In this document: piece after piece, positions 55,993 to 64,000 of the stretch | Layout of the letters: each line of letters starts with the position of its first letter | How positions within the stretch are numbered: position 1 is the first letter of the stretch | Assembly (NCBI RefSeq): GCF_900100165.1 | Contig: NZ_FNEO01000004.1 | Coordinates: 163,086 to 227,085, forward strand | DNA length: 64,000 nucleotides | Source of the DNA: Flavobacterium glycines | GTDB lineage: Bacteria > Bacteroidota > Bacteroidia > Flavobacteriales > Flavobacteriaceae | Direction of reading: 5' to 3' | Made by a program: the position numbers and the translations under genes | The notes under the pieces: model-generated | What the model saw: the letters and a program-made list of their open reading frames with translations, nothing else | What the model was told of the DNA's origin: nothing | Database searches by the model: none

Positions 55993-56014
55993 TTCTGAAA
56001 CGTTTATTCCAAAT
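55993..56014. promoter_or_regulatory. Operator copy 4, partly degenerate
   Basis: Left arm TTCTGAAACG and centre are intact; the right arm is changed (TTCCAAAT). 69 nt after copy 3 and upstream of the adaptor start chosen here. Confidence 0.6.
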
Positions 56015-56056
56015 ACAAGTATAATATCCAAGATCCAATTAAATCAAATTCCAATT

Positions 56057-57202
56057 ATGAAAAAAGTGACTCTTTTAAGCTTAATCGTTATATTTTTTAT
56101 TAGCTGTGCTGATAAAAATGCCGCGCCACCGGCTCCGGAAGCTCCAAAACTTCCTGTTGCGGCAATAACAACTGAAAGTACTACAACTGATGCTGAATAT
56201 CCTGCTTCTATCCAAGGTACAGTTGATGTAGAAATCCGTCCGCAGATAAGTGGAAACCTGGACCGCGTTTTAGTAGACGAAGGTGCTTATGTGAGCAAAG
56301 GACAAACTTTGTTTAAAATAAACGAACGCCCTTTTCGTGAGCAGTTAAACAATGCTTTGGCTAATCTTCATGCGGCAGAAGCGGCGCTAATCAACGCCCA
56401 GTTAGAAGTTGATAAACTGACTCCATTGGTACAAAACAAAGTAGTTTCGGATTATCAGTTAAAAACGGCAAAAGCGACTAAAAAAATTGCTACTGCCAAT
56501 ATCGAGCAGGCAAAAGCAATGGTGGCTTCGGCTAAAATCAATTTAGGATATACTAATGTTACTGCTCCGGTAAGTGGTTACATTGGCAGACTGCCTAAAA
56601 AACAAGGAAGTTTAGTTGCTGCAACCGATGTTGAAGCCTTGACTACGCTTTCGGATGTTCGTGAAGTCTATGCTTATTTTTCTTTAAGTGAAACCGACTT
56701 TATCAACTTCAAATCGCAATATGCAGGAAGCAGCATTGGTGCTAAAATCAAAAACCTACCTCCTGTTTCTTTAATATTAGCTGATAATAATGCTTATCCT
56801 CAAACAGGAAAAATTGATATGGTTGATGGTCAGTTTGATAAAACAACCGGTGCGATTACTTTAAGAGCCACTTTCCCAAATGCAAACGGGACTTTACGCT
56901 CCGGAAATACAGGAAGAATCCGTTTAGGGTTGGAACATGACGATGCTATTTTGGTTCCGCAATCGGCTACGATTGAAATGCAGGATAAAGTGTTTGTGTT
57001 TACTGTAAATAAAGAAAATAAGGTTACTAAAACACCAATTACTGTTGTCGGAAAAAGTGGCGCCAACTATCTGATTAAAGACGGTGTGAAATCGGGTGAC
57101 CAAATTGTATTAAGCGGTATCGATAAACTTCAGGAAGGACAGCTGATTCAGCCTGAGAAATCAAGAGATACTAAGATTGCTCAATTAATTAATAAAAAAT
57201 AA
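56057..57202 (+). CDS. RND efflux periplasmic adaptor lipoprotein
   Basis: 381 residues from the ATG at 56057. An in-frame ATG at 55988 would put operator copy 4 inside the coding region and place the lipoprotein signal (KKVTLLSLIVIFFISC, Cys17) 23 residues in, so it is rejected. The HlyD/AcrA-type order is clear: beta-barrel/lipoyl start DVEIRPQISGNLDRVLVDEGAYVSKGQTLFKI, alpha-helical hairpin (about 85-160), lipoyl return NVTAPVSGYIGRLPKKQGSLV, beta-barrel, membrane-proximal domain. It links the inner-membrane pump to the outer-membrane factor. 11 nt before the pump gene. Confidence 0.93.
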   Translation: MKKVTLLSLIVIFFISCADKNAAPPAPEAPKLPVAAITTESTTTDAEYPASIQGTVDVEIRPQISGNLDRVLVDEGAYVSKGQTLFKINERPFREQLNNALANLHAAEAALINAQLEVDKLTPLVQNKVVSDYQLKTAKATKKIATANIEQAKAMVASAKINLGYTNVTAPVSGYIGRLPKKQGSLVAATDVEALTTLSDVREVYAYFSLSETDFINFKSQYAGSSIGAKIKNLPPVSLILADNNAYPQTGKIDMVDGQFDKTTGAITLRATFPNANGTLRSGNTGRIRLGLEHDDAILVPQSATIEMQDKVFVFTVNKENKVTKTPITVVGKSGANYLIKDGVKSGDQIVLSGIDKLQEGQLIQPEKSRDTKIAQLINKK

Positions 57203-57213
57203 TTTACGCGAAA

Positions 57214-60200
57214 ATGTTCAAAATATTTATACAAAGACCCGTACTGGCAACCGTAATCTCCATTTTGCTGGTGATATTAGGTGTACTGGGATTGACAAAA
57301 CTGCCTTTACAACAGTTTCCTGATATAGCGCCGCCATCGGTTTTGGTAACGGCGGTTTATCCGGGAGCCAATGCCGAAACGGTTTTACGTTCGGTAGCAC
57401 CATCGCTGGAAGAATCTATCAATGGTGTCGAGAATATGACGTACATGAGCTCAACGGCGAGTAACGATGGTACTTTAGCTATTACGGTTTTCTTTAAATT
57501 GGGTACGGATGCCGATCAGGCTGCTGTAAACGTTCAGAACAGGGTGGCTCAGGCTACAAGTCAGCTGCCTGCTGAGGTTGTTCAGCAAGGAGTCATCACG
57601 GCTAAACAGCAAAACTCTTTCATCATGGCAATTGGTATGTATACCGATGATGAATCGAAATACGATCAGACTTTTGTTGCCAACTATGCTCAAATTAACA
57701 TCATTCCTGAAATCAAACGTATTCCGGGTGTGGGTGCTGCCAGTATTTTTGGTGGTGTAAAAGATTATTCAATGCGTGTTTGGCTGAATCCAACACAAAT
57801 GTCCACTCATAATGTAACGCCAAACGAAGTGATGGCTGCCATTCAGGATAAAAGTTTGGAAGCAGCTCCGGGGAAATTTGGAGAAAGAAGTAAGGAAGTT
57901 TTTGAATATGTAATTAAATACAAAGGAAAACTGACCAAGCCGGAAGATTATCAAAATATAGCTATTCGTTCAAATGCTGATGGCTCAGTCCTTCGATTAA
58001 AGGATGTGGCTAGAGTGGAATTGGGTGCTTACTCATACAACAGTTTAACGCGTTTGAATGGTAAAAAAGGAGTGGTAATTGGGGTTATTCAATTGGCCGG
58101 TTCTAATTCAAATGACATTCAGATTGCGATTAATAAAATGATGGAAAAGGCTTCTAAAGATTTTCCAAAAGGTATAAAACACAATATTTTCTATAGTACA
58201 AAAGTATCTTTGGACCAGTCTATCGAACAGGTTGAACATACTTTATTAGAAGCTTTTATCCTTGTATTTATTGTGGTATTTATTTTCCTTCAGGATTTTA
58301 GATCTACTTTAATTCCTGCCATTGCAGTGCCTGTAGCAATTTTAGGAACGTTCTTCTTCATGCAGTTATTCGGATTTTCGATCAACCTTCTAACACTTTT
58401 TGCTTTAATTCTGGCAATTGGTATTGTGGTGGATGATGCCATTGTGGTGGTCGAAGCCGTTCATGCCAAGATGGAACACAAACGGCTGTCGCCAAAAATA
58501 GCTACTCACGAAGCAATGCACGAAATAACGGGTGCTATCATTTCGATTACATTGGTAATGGCTGCTGTGTTTTTGCCGGTTGGTTTTATGGAAGGTTCTA
58601 CAGGAGTTTTCTATCGCCAGTTTGCCTTTACGATGGCGATTGCAATTGTAATTTCGGCAGTAAACGCTTTGACACTAAGTCCGGCTCTTGCAGCTTTATT
58701 TTTGAAAGACAATCACGCAGCTCATGGTCATGACGTACCTTATGAGAAAAAAGGATTTAAAGAAAAATTCTTTAATGCATTCAACAGCAGCTTTGATTCT
58801 TTAACCAATCGTTATGTTGGCGGATTGAAATTTTTAATCAGAAAAAAATGGTTGAGTTTAGGCGGTTTGGCTCTAATTACAGCAGTTACTATTTTGATGG
58901 TTAAGACAACTCCTGCCGGATTTATCCCAACAGAGGATCAGGGATTTATTGCAATTGCGGTAAATACTCCTTCCGGAACATCTTTGGACAGAACACAAAA
59001 AGTGATGACTGAGGCTGAAAATACTTTGAAAGCTCTGGATGCTTCCCGATTTGTAACAGCGATTTCAGGTTTTAACTTATTGACTAATTCGACAAGTCCG
59101 TCTTCGGCAGTAGTTTTCGTATTGCTGAAACCAAATGAAGAGCGTGGAGAAGTTAAAAATATAGACGAAATCATGAATCAGGTTCGTGGAAAGCTAGGCT
59201 CAATTTCTGGTGGAAGTTTCTTCGTGTTTAGTTTTCCAACCGTTCCAGGTTTTAGTAATGTTGAAGCTTTAGATTTAGTGTTACAGGATAAAACCGGAGG
59301 GAAACTGGATAAGTTTAGTGGGATTTCTCAGGAGTTCATCGGAGCATTAATGAAACGTCCCGAAATTGCTGTAGCCTTTACCTCTTTCAAAGCCGATTAT
59401 CCTCAATTGCAATTGGATATCAACGACGAAAAAGCCGATCAGTTAGGAGTTAAAGTAAAAGATATTCTGCAAACAATGCAGGCTTATTTTGGTAGTGCCC
59501 AAGCATCTGATTTTAACCGATTTGGTAAATATTACCGAGTGGTTGTTCAGGCTGATGTTCAGGATAGGGCAGACCCATCATCAATTGACAGGATTTTTGT
59601 AAAAAACAAAAATGGCGAAATGGTTCCGATCAATACGTTGGTGAAACTAAGTCGTATTTATGGTTCTGAAACGGTGTCGAGATACAATTTGTTTAACTCA
59701 ATTTCGATTAATGCCATTCCGAAACCCGGATTTAGCTCGGGAGATGCGATTAAAGCAATCGAAGAAGTAGCGGCTCAACAACTGCCTTCGGGCTATAGTT
59801 ATGAATTTTCAGGGCAAACCCGTGAAGAGATTTCTTCAGGAGGGCAATCGGCAACGATTTTCTTGTTGTGTTTGATATTCATTTACTTCCTGCTTGCAGC
59901 TCAGTATGAAAGTTACATTTTGCCTTTAGCGGTAATATTATCAATACCTACAGGAATCTTTGGAGTTTTTGCAGCCATTGGTTTAACGGGAATCGAAAAC
60001 AATATTTATGTTCAGGTTGCCTTAGTAATGCTTATTGGATTATTGGCTAAAAATGCGATTCTGATTGTAGAGTTCGCGGTACAAAAAAGGAAATCAGGTC
60101 AGGCATTAGTCAAAGCGTCAATCGATGCGGCAAAACTGCGTTTACGTCCAATTATTATGACGTCACTGGCTTTCGTTGTTGGATTAATTCCGATGATGAG

Positions 60201-60444
60201 TGCCAAAGGTCCTTCGGCTCAGGGTAACCATTCGATTAGTATTGGTGCTGCCGGAGGAATGGTTTCGGGAGTAATTTTAGGTTTGTTCATCATTCCGGTA
60301 TTATTCATCGTATTCCAATATTTACAGGAAAAAGTTAGCGGAAAACCGCTGGCTGTAATTCATAACCAGGAAAATAAAAATGGAAAATTATATCACAACA
60401 ATTCTGATAGCAATCATCATCAGCATAACGTACCTGTCTTATAA
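57214..60444 (+). CDS. RND efflux pump, HAE1-type inner-membrane permease
   Basis: 1076 residues with the AcrB-like plan: first helix FIQRPVLATVISILLVILG, large periplasmic loops after helices 1 and 7, and the proton-relay Asp pair in AIGIVVDDAIVVVEAVHAKM (helix 4). NAILIVEFAVQ and GGMVSGVILGLFIIPVLFIV mark the second half. It exports hydrophobic or amphipathic compounds using the proton gradient. The last about 20 residues are His/Asn-rich (KLYHNNSDSNHHQHN) and overlap a second ORF in another frame, so the natural C-terminus may have been altered. Confidence 0.94.
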   Translation: MFKIFIQRPVLATVISILLVILGVLGLTKLPLQQFPDIAPPSVLVTAVYPGANAETVLRSVAPSLEESINGVENMTYMSSTASNDGTLAITVFFKLGTDADQAAVNVQNRVAQATSQLPAEVVQQGVITAKQQNSFIMAIGMYTDDESKYDQTFVANYAQINIIPEIKRIPGVGAASIFGGVKDYSMRVWLNPTQMSTHNVTPNEVMAAIQDKSLEAAPGKFGERSKEVFEYVIKYKGKLTKPEDYQNIAIRSNADGSVLRLKDVARVELGAYSYNSLTRLNGKKGVVIGVIQLAGSNSNDIQIAINKMMEKASKDFPKGIKHNIFYSTKVSLDQSIEQVEHTLLEAFILVFIVVFIFLQDFRSTLIPAIAVPVAILGTFFFMQLFGFSINLLTLFALILAIGIVVDDAIVVVEAVHAKMEHKRLSPKIATHEAMHEITGAIISITLVMAAVFLPVGFMEGSTGVFYRQFAFTMAIAIVISAVNALTLSPALAALFLKDNHAAHGHDVPYEKKGFKEKFFNAFNSSFDSLTNRYVGGLKFLIRKKWLSLGGLALITAVTILMVKTTPAGFIPTEDQGFIAIAVNTPSGTSLDRTQKVMTEAENTLKALDASRFVTAISGFNLLTNSTSPSSAVVFVLLKPNEERGEVKNIDEIMNQVRGKLGSISGGSFFVFSFPTVPGFSNVEALDLVLQDKTGGKLDKFSGISQEFIGALMKRPEIAVAFTSFKADYPQLQLDINDEKADQLGVKVKDILQTMQAYFGSAQASDFNRFGKYYRVVVQADVQDRADPSSIDRIFVKNKNGEMVPINTLVKLSRIYGSETVSRYNLFNSISINAIPKPGFSSGDAIKAIEEVAAQQLPSGYSYEFSGQTREEISSGGQSATIFLLCLIFIYFLLAAQYESYILPLAVILSIPTGIFGVFAAIGLTGIENNIYVQVALVMLIGLLAKNAILIVEFAVQKRKSGQALVKASIDAAKLRLRPIIMTSLAFVVGLIPMMSAKGPSAQGNHSISIGAAGGMVSGVILGLFIIPVLFIVFQYLQEKVSGKPLAVIHNQENKNGKLYHNNSDSNHHQHNVPVL

Positions 60445-60493
60445 AGTTTCAAAAGATCTTGATGACAGAAAAGACAATTGTTCAGAAAATTAA
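60380..60493 (+). CDS. 37-codon ORF, diverged copy of the outer-membrane-factor N-terminus
   Basis: ATG at 60380, stop at 60493, overlapping the pump gene by 65 nt in another frame. Its 37 residues align without gaps to the first 37 of the next gene: about 16 identical, including the start YIT, then KVSKD and KD; nucleotide identity is about 61 percent by hand count. The lipobox Cys of the neighbour is Tyr here. It still encodes one hydrophobic helix (about 4-21). Either a remnant of a tandem duplication or a small membrane protein kept in use; expression is unproven. Confidence 0.45.
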   Translation: MENYITTILIAIIISITYLSYKVSKDLDDRKDNCSEN

Positions 60494-60508
60494 TTACGAT
60501 AAGTAAAA

Positions 60509-61927
60509 ATGAAAAAGTATATAACCAAAATTGTGATGGTCGCTATTTTGATCAGCACGATAATATCCTGTAAAGTTTCGAAAGATATTGAAACTCCTAA
60601 AGATGCATTTCCTGAAAAATTCAGGAGTGCATCAGTTTCAAAAGACACTGCAAGTATTGGTGATTTGGAGTGGAAAAATTTCTTTGCAGAAAAAGATATT
60701 GTTCAGCTAATTGATAGTGCGGTGACAAGAAACAACGATTTACAGATTGCGACCAAAAACATCGAAATTGCACAATATCGATTCTCACAATCAAAATGGG
60801 GAAATGTTCCGCAGGCTAATTTATTTGTAAATGCGAGCATCAACCGTCCGTCTGAAAATAGTTTTACAGGAATGAACCTGAATCAGGCTTTAGGGATAAA
60901 ACATATTGAGGATTATTCTGCCGGAGTTTCACTTTCATGGGAAGCGGATATCTGGAGGAAAATCAAAAGCCAAAAGAAAGGAGCTTTTGCAACTTATCTT
61001 CAGTCTGAAGAAGTAAAAAAAGCATTGCAGACAAATATTGTTGCTAATGTTTCTAAAGGATATTACAATCTTTTGATGTTGGATGCACAACTTGAAATTG
61101 CTAAAAAAAATGTGCAATTAAATGACAGTACAACCAATATCATCAAATTAAAATATGATTCGGGACAGGTTTCTTCGTTAGCTGTTCAGCAATCAGAAGC
61201 ACAGAAATTAACTGCTGCGCAATTGGTTCCTTTATTGGAACAAAATATTGCTATTCAGGAAAATGCTTTGAGTGTTTTGACAGGTTCATTTCTGAATGCC
61301 AAAAAAAGAAGTATTGTTCTTAGTGCTATAGAATTAAAAAATAACAATTCAATCGGAATTCCGTCATCCTTAGTAAGCAGAAGACCCGATGTTAAAAGTG
61401 CCGAATTAGCGCTGAAAGTTGCGAATGCCAATGTTGGAATCACAAAAGCCGATTTGTATCCTGCATTAAGAATCACAGCCCAAGGTGGATTGAATTCGTT
61501 TGAAACGAGCAGTTGGTTTAACATACCGGCTTCTTTATTTGGAACTGCTGTTGGAGGTTTAACTCAACCTTTATTGAACAGTAAAAAACTAAGAACGCAA
61601 TATAATATTGCTAAAGTTGAAAGAGAAAAAGCTGTTTTAAGTTTCCGTCAAACTGTTTTGGTTGCGGTTAGTGAAGTCTCTGATGCATTGGTAAAAGTGG
61701 AAAAATTAGAGCAACAACAGGCTTTTTTACAGCAACGAGTAAAGACATTACAACAAGCGATTAAAAATTCGAATTTGTTGTTCAAAAACGGAATGGCAGA
61801 ATATCTGGAAGTAATCACAGCACAGGCTAATTTACTGCAAAGCGAGTTAGAACTGGCAAACCTTAAAAGAGAACAGCTAGCTGCTAATACCGATTTATAT
61901 CGCGCATTAGGCGGAGGCTGGAGATAA
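60509..61927 (+). CDS. RND efflux outer-membrane factor lipoprotein (TolC/NodT family)
   Basis: 472 residues. Lipobox IISC (Cys21), then two outer-membrane efflux protein repeats: about 60-250 (DLEWKNFFAEKDIVQLIDSAV, SLSWEADIWRKIKSQKKGA) and about 270-470 (SLVSRRPDVKSAELALKVANANVG, PLLNSKKLRTQYNIAK). It forms the trimeric outer-membrane duct of the tripartite pump. 15 nt after the 37-codon ORF and 64 nt after the pump stop. C-terminal RALGGGWR is the usual end of this group. Confidence 0.94.
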   Translation: MKKYITKIVMVAILISTIISCKVSKDIETPKDAFPEKFRSASVSKDTASIGDLEWKNFFAEKDIVQLIDSAVTRNNDLQIATKNIEIAQYRFSQSKWGNVPQANLFVNASINRPSENSFTGMNLNQALGIKHIEDYSAGVSLSWEADIWRKIKSQKKGAFATYLQSEEVKKALQTNIVANVSKGYYNLLMLDAQLEIAKKNVQLNDSTTNIIKLKYDSGQVSSLAVQQSEAQKLTAAQLVPLLEQNIAIQENALSVLTGSFLNAKKRSIVLSAIELKNNNSIGIPSSLVSRRPDVKSAELALKVANANVGITKADLYPALRITAQGGLNSFETSSWFNIPASLFGTAVGGLTQPLLNSKKLRTQYNIAKVEREKAVLSFRQTVLVAVSEVSDALVKVEKLEQQQAFLQQRVKTLQQAIKNSNLLFKNGMAEYLEVITAQANLLQSELELANLKREQLAANTDLYRALGGGWR

Positions 61928-61972
61928 AAACCAAATTTAGAAAACTGAAAATCAATAAAAATATAAAATCAC

Positions 61973-63079
61973 ATGAGTACAATTAATTTATTTACACAGT
62001 TCCATTTAAAGTCGTTACATCTTAAAAACAGAATTGTGATGGCGCCAATGACGCGCTCTTTTTCTCCAAACGGAATTCCAACGGATGACGTAGCCAACTA
62101 CTACCAAAAAAGAGCCGAAGGAGAAGTAGGTTTGATTTTTTCGGAAGGTACGGTTATCGACAGACCGTCTTCATCCAATGATGCTAATGTGCCTCATTTT
62201 TATGGAGAGGAAGCACTAAAGGGATGGAAACAAATAATCGATGGTGTTCATTCTGCCGGAGGTCAAATGGGACCGCAAATCTGGCACATGGGAATTATGG
62301 ATAATCATCATTCAGGCTGGGTACCACCAGTTCCTTTTGAAGGGCCGTCTGGATTAAACCGACCTGGTTTTAATAACGGAAATACGATGTCTGAAAAAGA
62401 CATTGAAAATACTATTCTTGCTTTTGGTAAAGCAGCAGCTGATGCTAAAAGACTAGGTTTTGATACTATCGAAATTCATGGTGCTCATGGTTACTTAATT
62501 GATCAGTTTTTTAATCCTGAAACTAATTTACGTACTGATGTTTATGGTGGAAAAACAATAAAGGAGCGCAATACCTTTGCAATTGAAGTAGTGAAAGAAG
62601 TTAGAAGACAAGTAGGAAATGATTTTGCAGTAATCATGCGTTTTTCTCAATTTAAGCCTTCTGATTACAATTATAAATTGGCAAAAACACCTCAGGAATT
62701 AGATGCCTGGCTCACACCTCTTGTTGATGCCGGAGTGGATATTTTGCATTGTTCACAACGCCGTTTCTGGGAACCAGAGTTTAAAAATTCAGATTTGAAT
62801 TTTGCAGGATGGGCTAAAAAAGTAACTGGATCGCCAACTATTACCGTAGGTTCTGTTGGGCTTTCTGGTGATTTCTTTGGAGCTTTTGCAGGCGAAAGTT
62901 CGCAACCAGCTTCTTTAGATGAATTAACGAAGCGTTTCGATCGAGGCGATTTTGATTTGGTTGCCGTTGGAAGACCTTTGCTTTCTGATCCAAATTGGGC
63001 TGCCAAAATAAGATCAGGAAAAACAAAAGAGCTTATAGGTTTTACCAAAGAAGCCTTAGCTGAATTGGTCTTAGAATAA
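61973..63079 (+). CDS. Old-yellow-enzyme-type NADH:flavin oxidoreductase
   Basis: 368 residues, FMN-binding (beta/alpha)8 barrel. It has MAPMTRSFSPNG at the N-terminus, the substrate pair in EIHGAHGYLIDQFFNPETNLRTDVYGG, and the phosphate-binding region VAVGRPLLSDPNW near the C-terminus. OYE enzymes reduce activated C=C bonds of unsaturated carbonyls and some nitro compounds with NAD(P)H. It lies 45 nt behind the efflux operon on the same strand, so it is likely co-regulated and points to reactive electrophiles as inducers or substrates. Confidence 0.92.
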   Translation: MSTINLFTQFHLKSLHLKNRIVMAPMTRSFSPNGIPTDDVANYYQKRAEGEVGLIFSEGTVIDRPSSSNDANVPHFYGEEALKGWKQIIDGVHSAGGQMGPQIWHMGIMDNHHSGWVPPVPFEGPSGLNRPGFNNGNTMSEKDIENTILAFGKAAADAKRLGFDTIEIHGAHGYLIDQFFNPETNLRTDVYGGKTIKERNTFAIEVVKEVRRQVGNDFAVIMRFSQFKPSDYNYKLAKTPQELDAWLTPLVDAGVDILHCSQRRFWEPEFKNSDLNFAGWAKKVTGSPTITVGSVGLSGDFFGAFAGESSQPASLDELTKRFDRGDFDLVAVGRPLLSDPNWAAKIRSGKTKELIGFTKEALAELVLE

Positions 63080-63177
63080 TATTTGATTTTTATCCAATTA
63101 TTGATTGAAATAATAAATTTATATTACGTATTGGACTAAAATCGAAATAATACCCTTTTTAATTATTTATTTGGATG

Positions 63178-63211
63178 ACGCTGTAGGACTTCGGTTTTGC
63201 AGCGTTTTTTC
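63178..63211 (+). terminator. Terminator after the old-yellow-enzyme gene
   Basis: 6-bp stem ACGCTG / CAGCGT with a 16-nt loop followed by T6. Confidence 0.65.
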
Positions 63212-63316
63212 GTTAAAGATTAAAATTTATAATACGTCATTCTCTTTTTTAAAATTCTTAAAAAAAATCAATAGATAACATTGGAAATATAAACATAAAA
63301 AATTGCTATAAAACAA

Positions 63317-63346
63317 AAAACCCTTCATCGTTAGATGAAGGGTTTT
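63317..63346. terminator. Strong hairpin upstream of the insertion sequence
   Basis: 13-bp perfect stem (AAAACCCTTCATC / GATGAAGGGTTTT, loop GTTA). A-rich left and T-rich right flanks make it a possible bidirectional terminator. Confidence 0.7.
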
Positions 63347-63425
63347 CAAAGAAAGGCGGATCAATCCCAAAACTTGGGGAGGAATATTAAAAAAAAGAAG
63401 AACTTTGTCTTTATAAGAATTATTG

Positions 63426-63773
63426 ATGACCTCTATAGAACTTTTAAAATTTATGCTTCCTGATTTTTTAGTAGAATACTTCGAAGTGGTTTCGGCTAAT
63501 AACTCAGAAGAAACATTACATCTGTATTTTGAAGAAAAAAATCAACCTCCTAAAGAATTTAACACTATAGCATTAGTATCTAAAGGCTTTTTAGACGAAA
63601 TAACTATTCAGGACTTCCCACTCCGAGGCAAGTTAGTCTATTTACATATCAAACACCGTCGTTGGACCAATAAAGATACCAAGGAAATTATCAAAAGAGA
63701 TTGGCAATTAGTAGCTAAAGGAACTCGAATGACGCAGGAGTTTGCATCTTTTTTAAAAGAAATTAATAGATGA
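63426..63773 (+). CDS. ISAon1-type transposase, N-terminal region (orfA)
   Basis: 115 residues from the ATG at 63426. It matches the pattern I know for the N-terminal region of ISAon1-type transposases in Bacteroidota: LLKFMLPDFLVEYFEVV, LHLYFEEKN, DFPLRGKLVYLHIKHRRW and WQLVAKGTRMTQEFASFLKEI. It probably holds the DNA-binding part. It stops at TGA (63771-63773), while the catalytic part continues in the +1 frame. Confidence 0.82.
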   Translation: MTSIELLKFMLPDFLVEYFEVVSANNSEETLHLYFEEKNQPPKEFNTIALVSKGFLDEITIQDFPLRGKLVYLHIKHRRWTNKDTKEIIKRDWQLVAKGTRMTQEFASFLKEINR

Positions 63774-64000
63774 TACCGCCACAGACTGTCATACCATTGG
63801 AGGATTTTTCGGGGTCAACGGTAAAAAACTACAAAGACAATATAAAAAACATCTTAGTTCGTTTAACACCTGGAAACCCAGAGAGCATGCTCACCAATGG
63901 ATTATTTATCCTGAAAATATAGGAACTCATTTAGCTATTGACGAAGTAGCCTTATCTCAAGGTGAACTTTATACCATTGTAACAAACAAAAAAGCCAATG
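63757..64000 (+). CDS. ISAon1-type transposase, catalytic region (orfB), truncated by the window edge
   Basis: Open in the +1 frame relative to orfA from 63757 to the window edge. It reads CHTIGGFFGVNGKKLQRQYK followed by HLAIDEVALSQGELYTIVTNKKA, where the Asp of IDEVAL is the likely first DDE-type catalytic residue. There is no ATG, GTG or TTG near the start of the frame, so it is probably made by frameshifting from orfA. Confidence 0.75.

Larger units (their letters stand above)
63080..63425. other. Gene-free region before the insertion sequence
   Basis: 346 nt with two terminator-like hairpins and, from about 63355, sequence that probably already belongs to the insertion element (a short CCCAAAACTTGGG hairpin and AGGAATATT). 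The exact left end cannot be set from one copy. Confidence 0.5.
63355..64000 (+). mobile_element. ISAon1-type insertion sequence, left part
   Basis: Defined by the two transposase reading frames. The left boundary near 63355 is a guess based on where the preceding hairpin ends; the right part is outside the window. No terminal inverted repeat can be verified. Confidence 0.6.

Noticed and set aside
55988..56056. Upstream ATG start for the efflux adaptor
   Set aside because: It would place an operator copy inside the coding region and displace the lipoprotein signal by 23 residues.
1..64000. CRISPR array, rRNA genes, prophage or diversity-generating retroelement
   Set aside because: No regularly spaced repeats, rRNA sequence, phage structural gene or reverse transcriptase was found; the Avd-like four-helix protein stands alone.

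Overview
The window looks like a chromosomal segment of a Flavobacterium-type member of the Bacteroidota. The sequence is AT-rich. Promoter-like sites follow the Bacteroidota TTTG-N19-TAnnTTTG form, clearest in front of the tRNA-Val gene. There is a SusC/SusD polysaccharide locus, the gliding/type IX secretion genes gldJ and porV, and a large exoprotein with a C-terminal type IX sorting domain. No plasmid or phage backbone is visible. The only mobile DNA is an ISAon1-type element cut by the right edge and, possibly, a small four-helix-bundle gene unit.

Layout. 1-9.9 kb: a 5'-truncated ATP-binding (AlbA/HATPase_c_4) protein, a UbiA-like membrane protein, gcvP, a FabH-like ketoacyl synthase, and surface-polysaccharide genes (flippase and two family 2 glycosyltransferases). 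9.9-19.2 kb: an MlaE/MlaF lipid-transport pair, a SprT-like metalloprotein, a four-helix-bundle gene flanked by inverted repeats, an SDR, an acyl-CoA dehydrogenase, anmK, a TonB-like protein convergent with exbB-exbD, and folC. 19.3-19.6 kb: convergent tRNA-Val(UAC) and tRNA-Ser(UGA) whose promoter/leader regions are a 27-nt inverted copy of one another. 19.8-21.3 kb: glpD.

21.4-37.2 kb: a polysaccharide utilisation locus. susC-susD are followed on the same strand by GH30, GH42, GH3 and a second GH30. They are read divergently from a membrane-tethered regulator (periplasmic propeller, Y_Y_Y domain, one membrane helix, coiled coil, LuxR-like HTH) that has no histidine-kinase domain. A 14-bp direct repeat lies in activator-like position upstream of susC, and a perfect 10-bp stem-loop separates susD from the enzymes. 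The probable substrate is a beta-linked glucan or galactan, but the sequence does not decide which.

37.2-54.9 kb: murF, gldJ, porV and cdd. The type IX signal-peptidase gene porU, expected between gldJ and porV from my memory of F. johnsoniae, is not there. Then come pdhA and pdhC, a structured repeat-like intergenic stretch, an unknown gene, a family 4 glycosyltransferase, miaE, an AsmA-like protein, and a 1329-residue modular pectate-lyase-like exoprotein.

55-63 kb: a TetR-controlled tripartite RND efflux operon ending in an old-yellow-enzyme gene. Four copies of one imperfect palindrome mark the regulator and pump promoter regions. A 37-codon ORF overlapping the end of the pump gene is a diverged copy of the first 37 codons of the adjoining outer-membrane factor gene. 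63.35 kb to the end: the ISAon1-type transposase, split between two frames.
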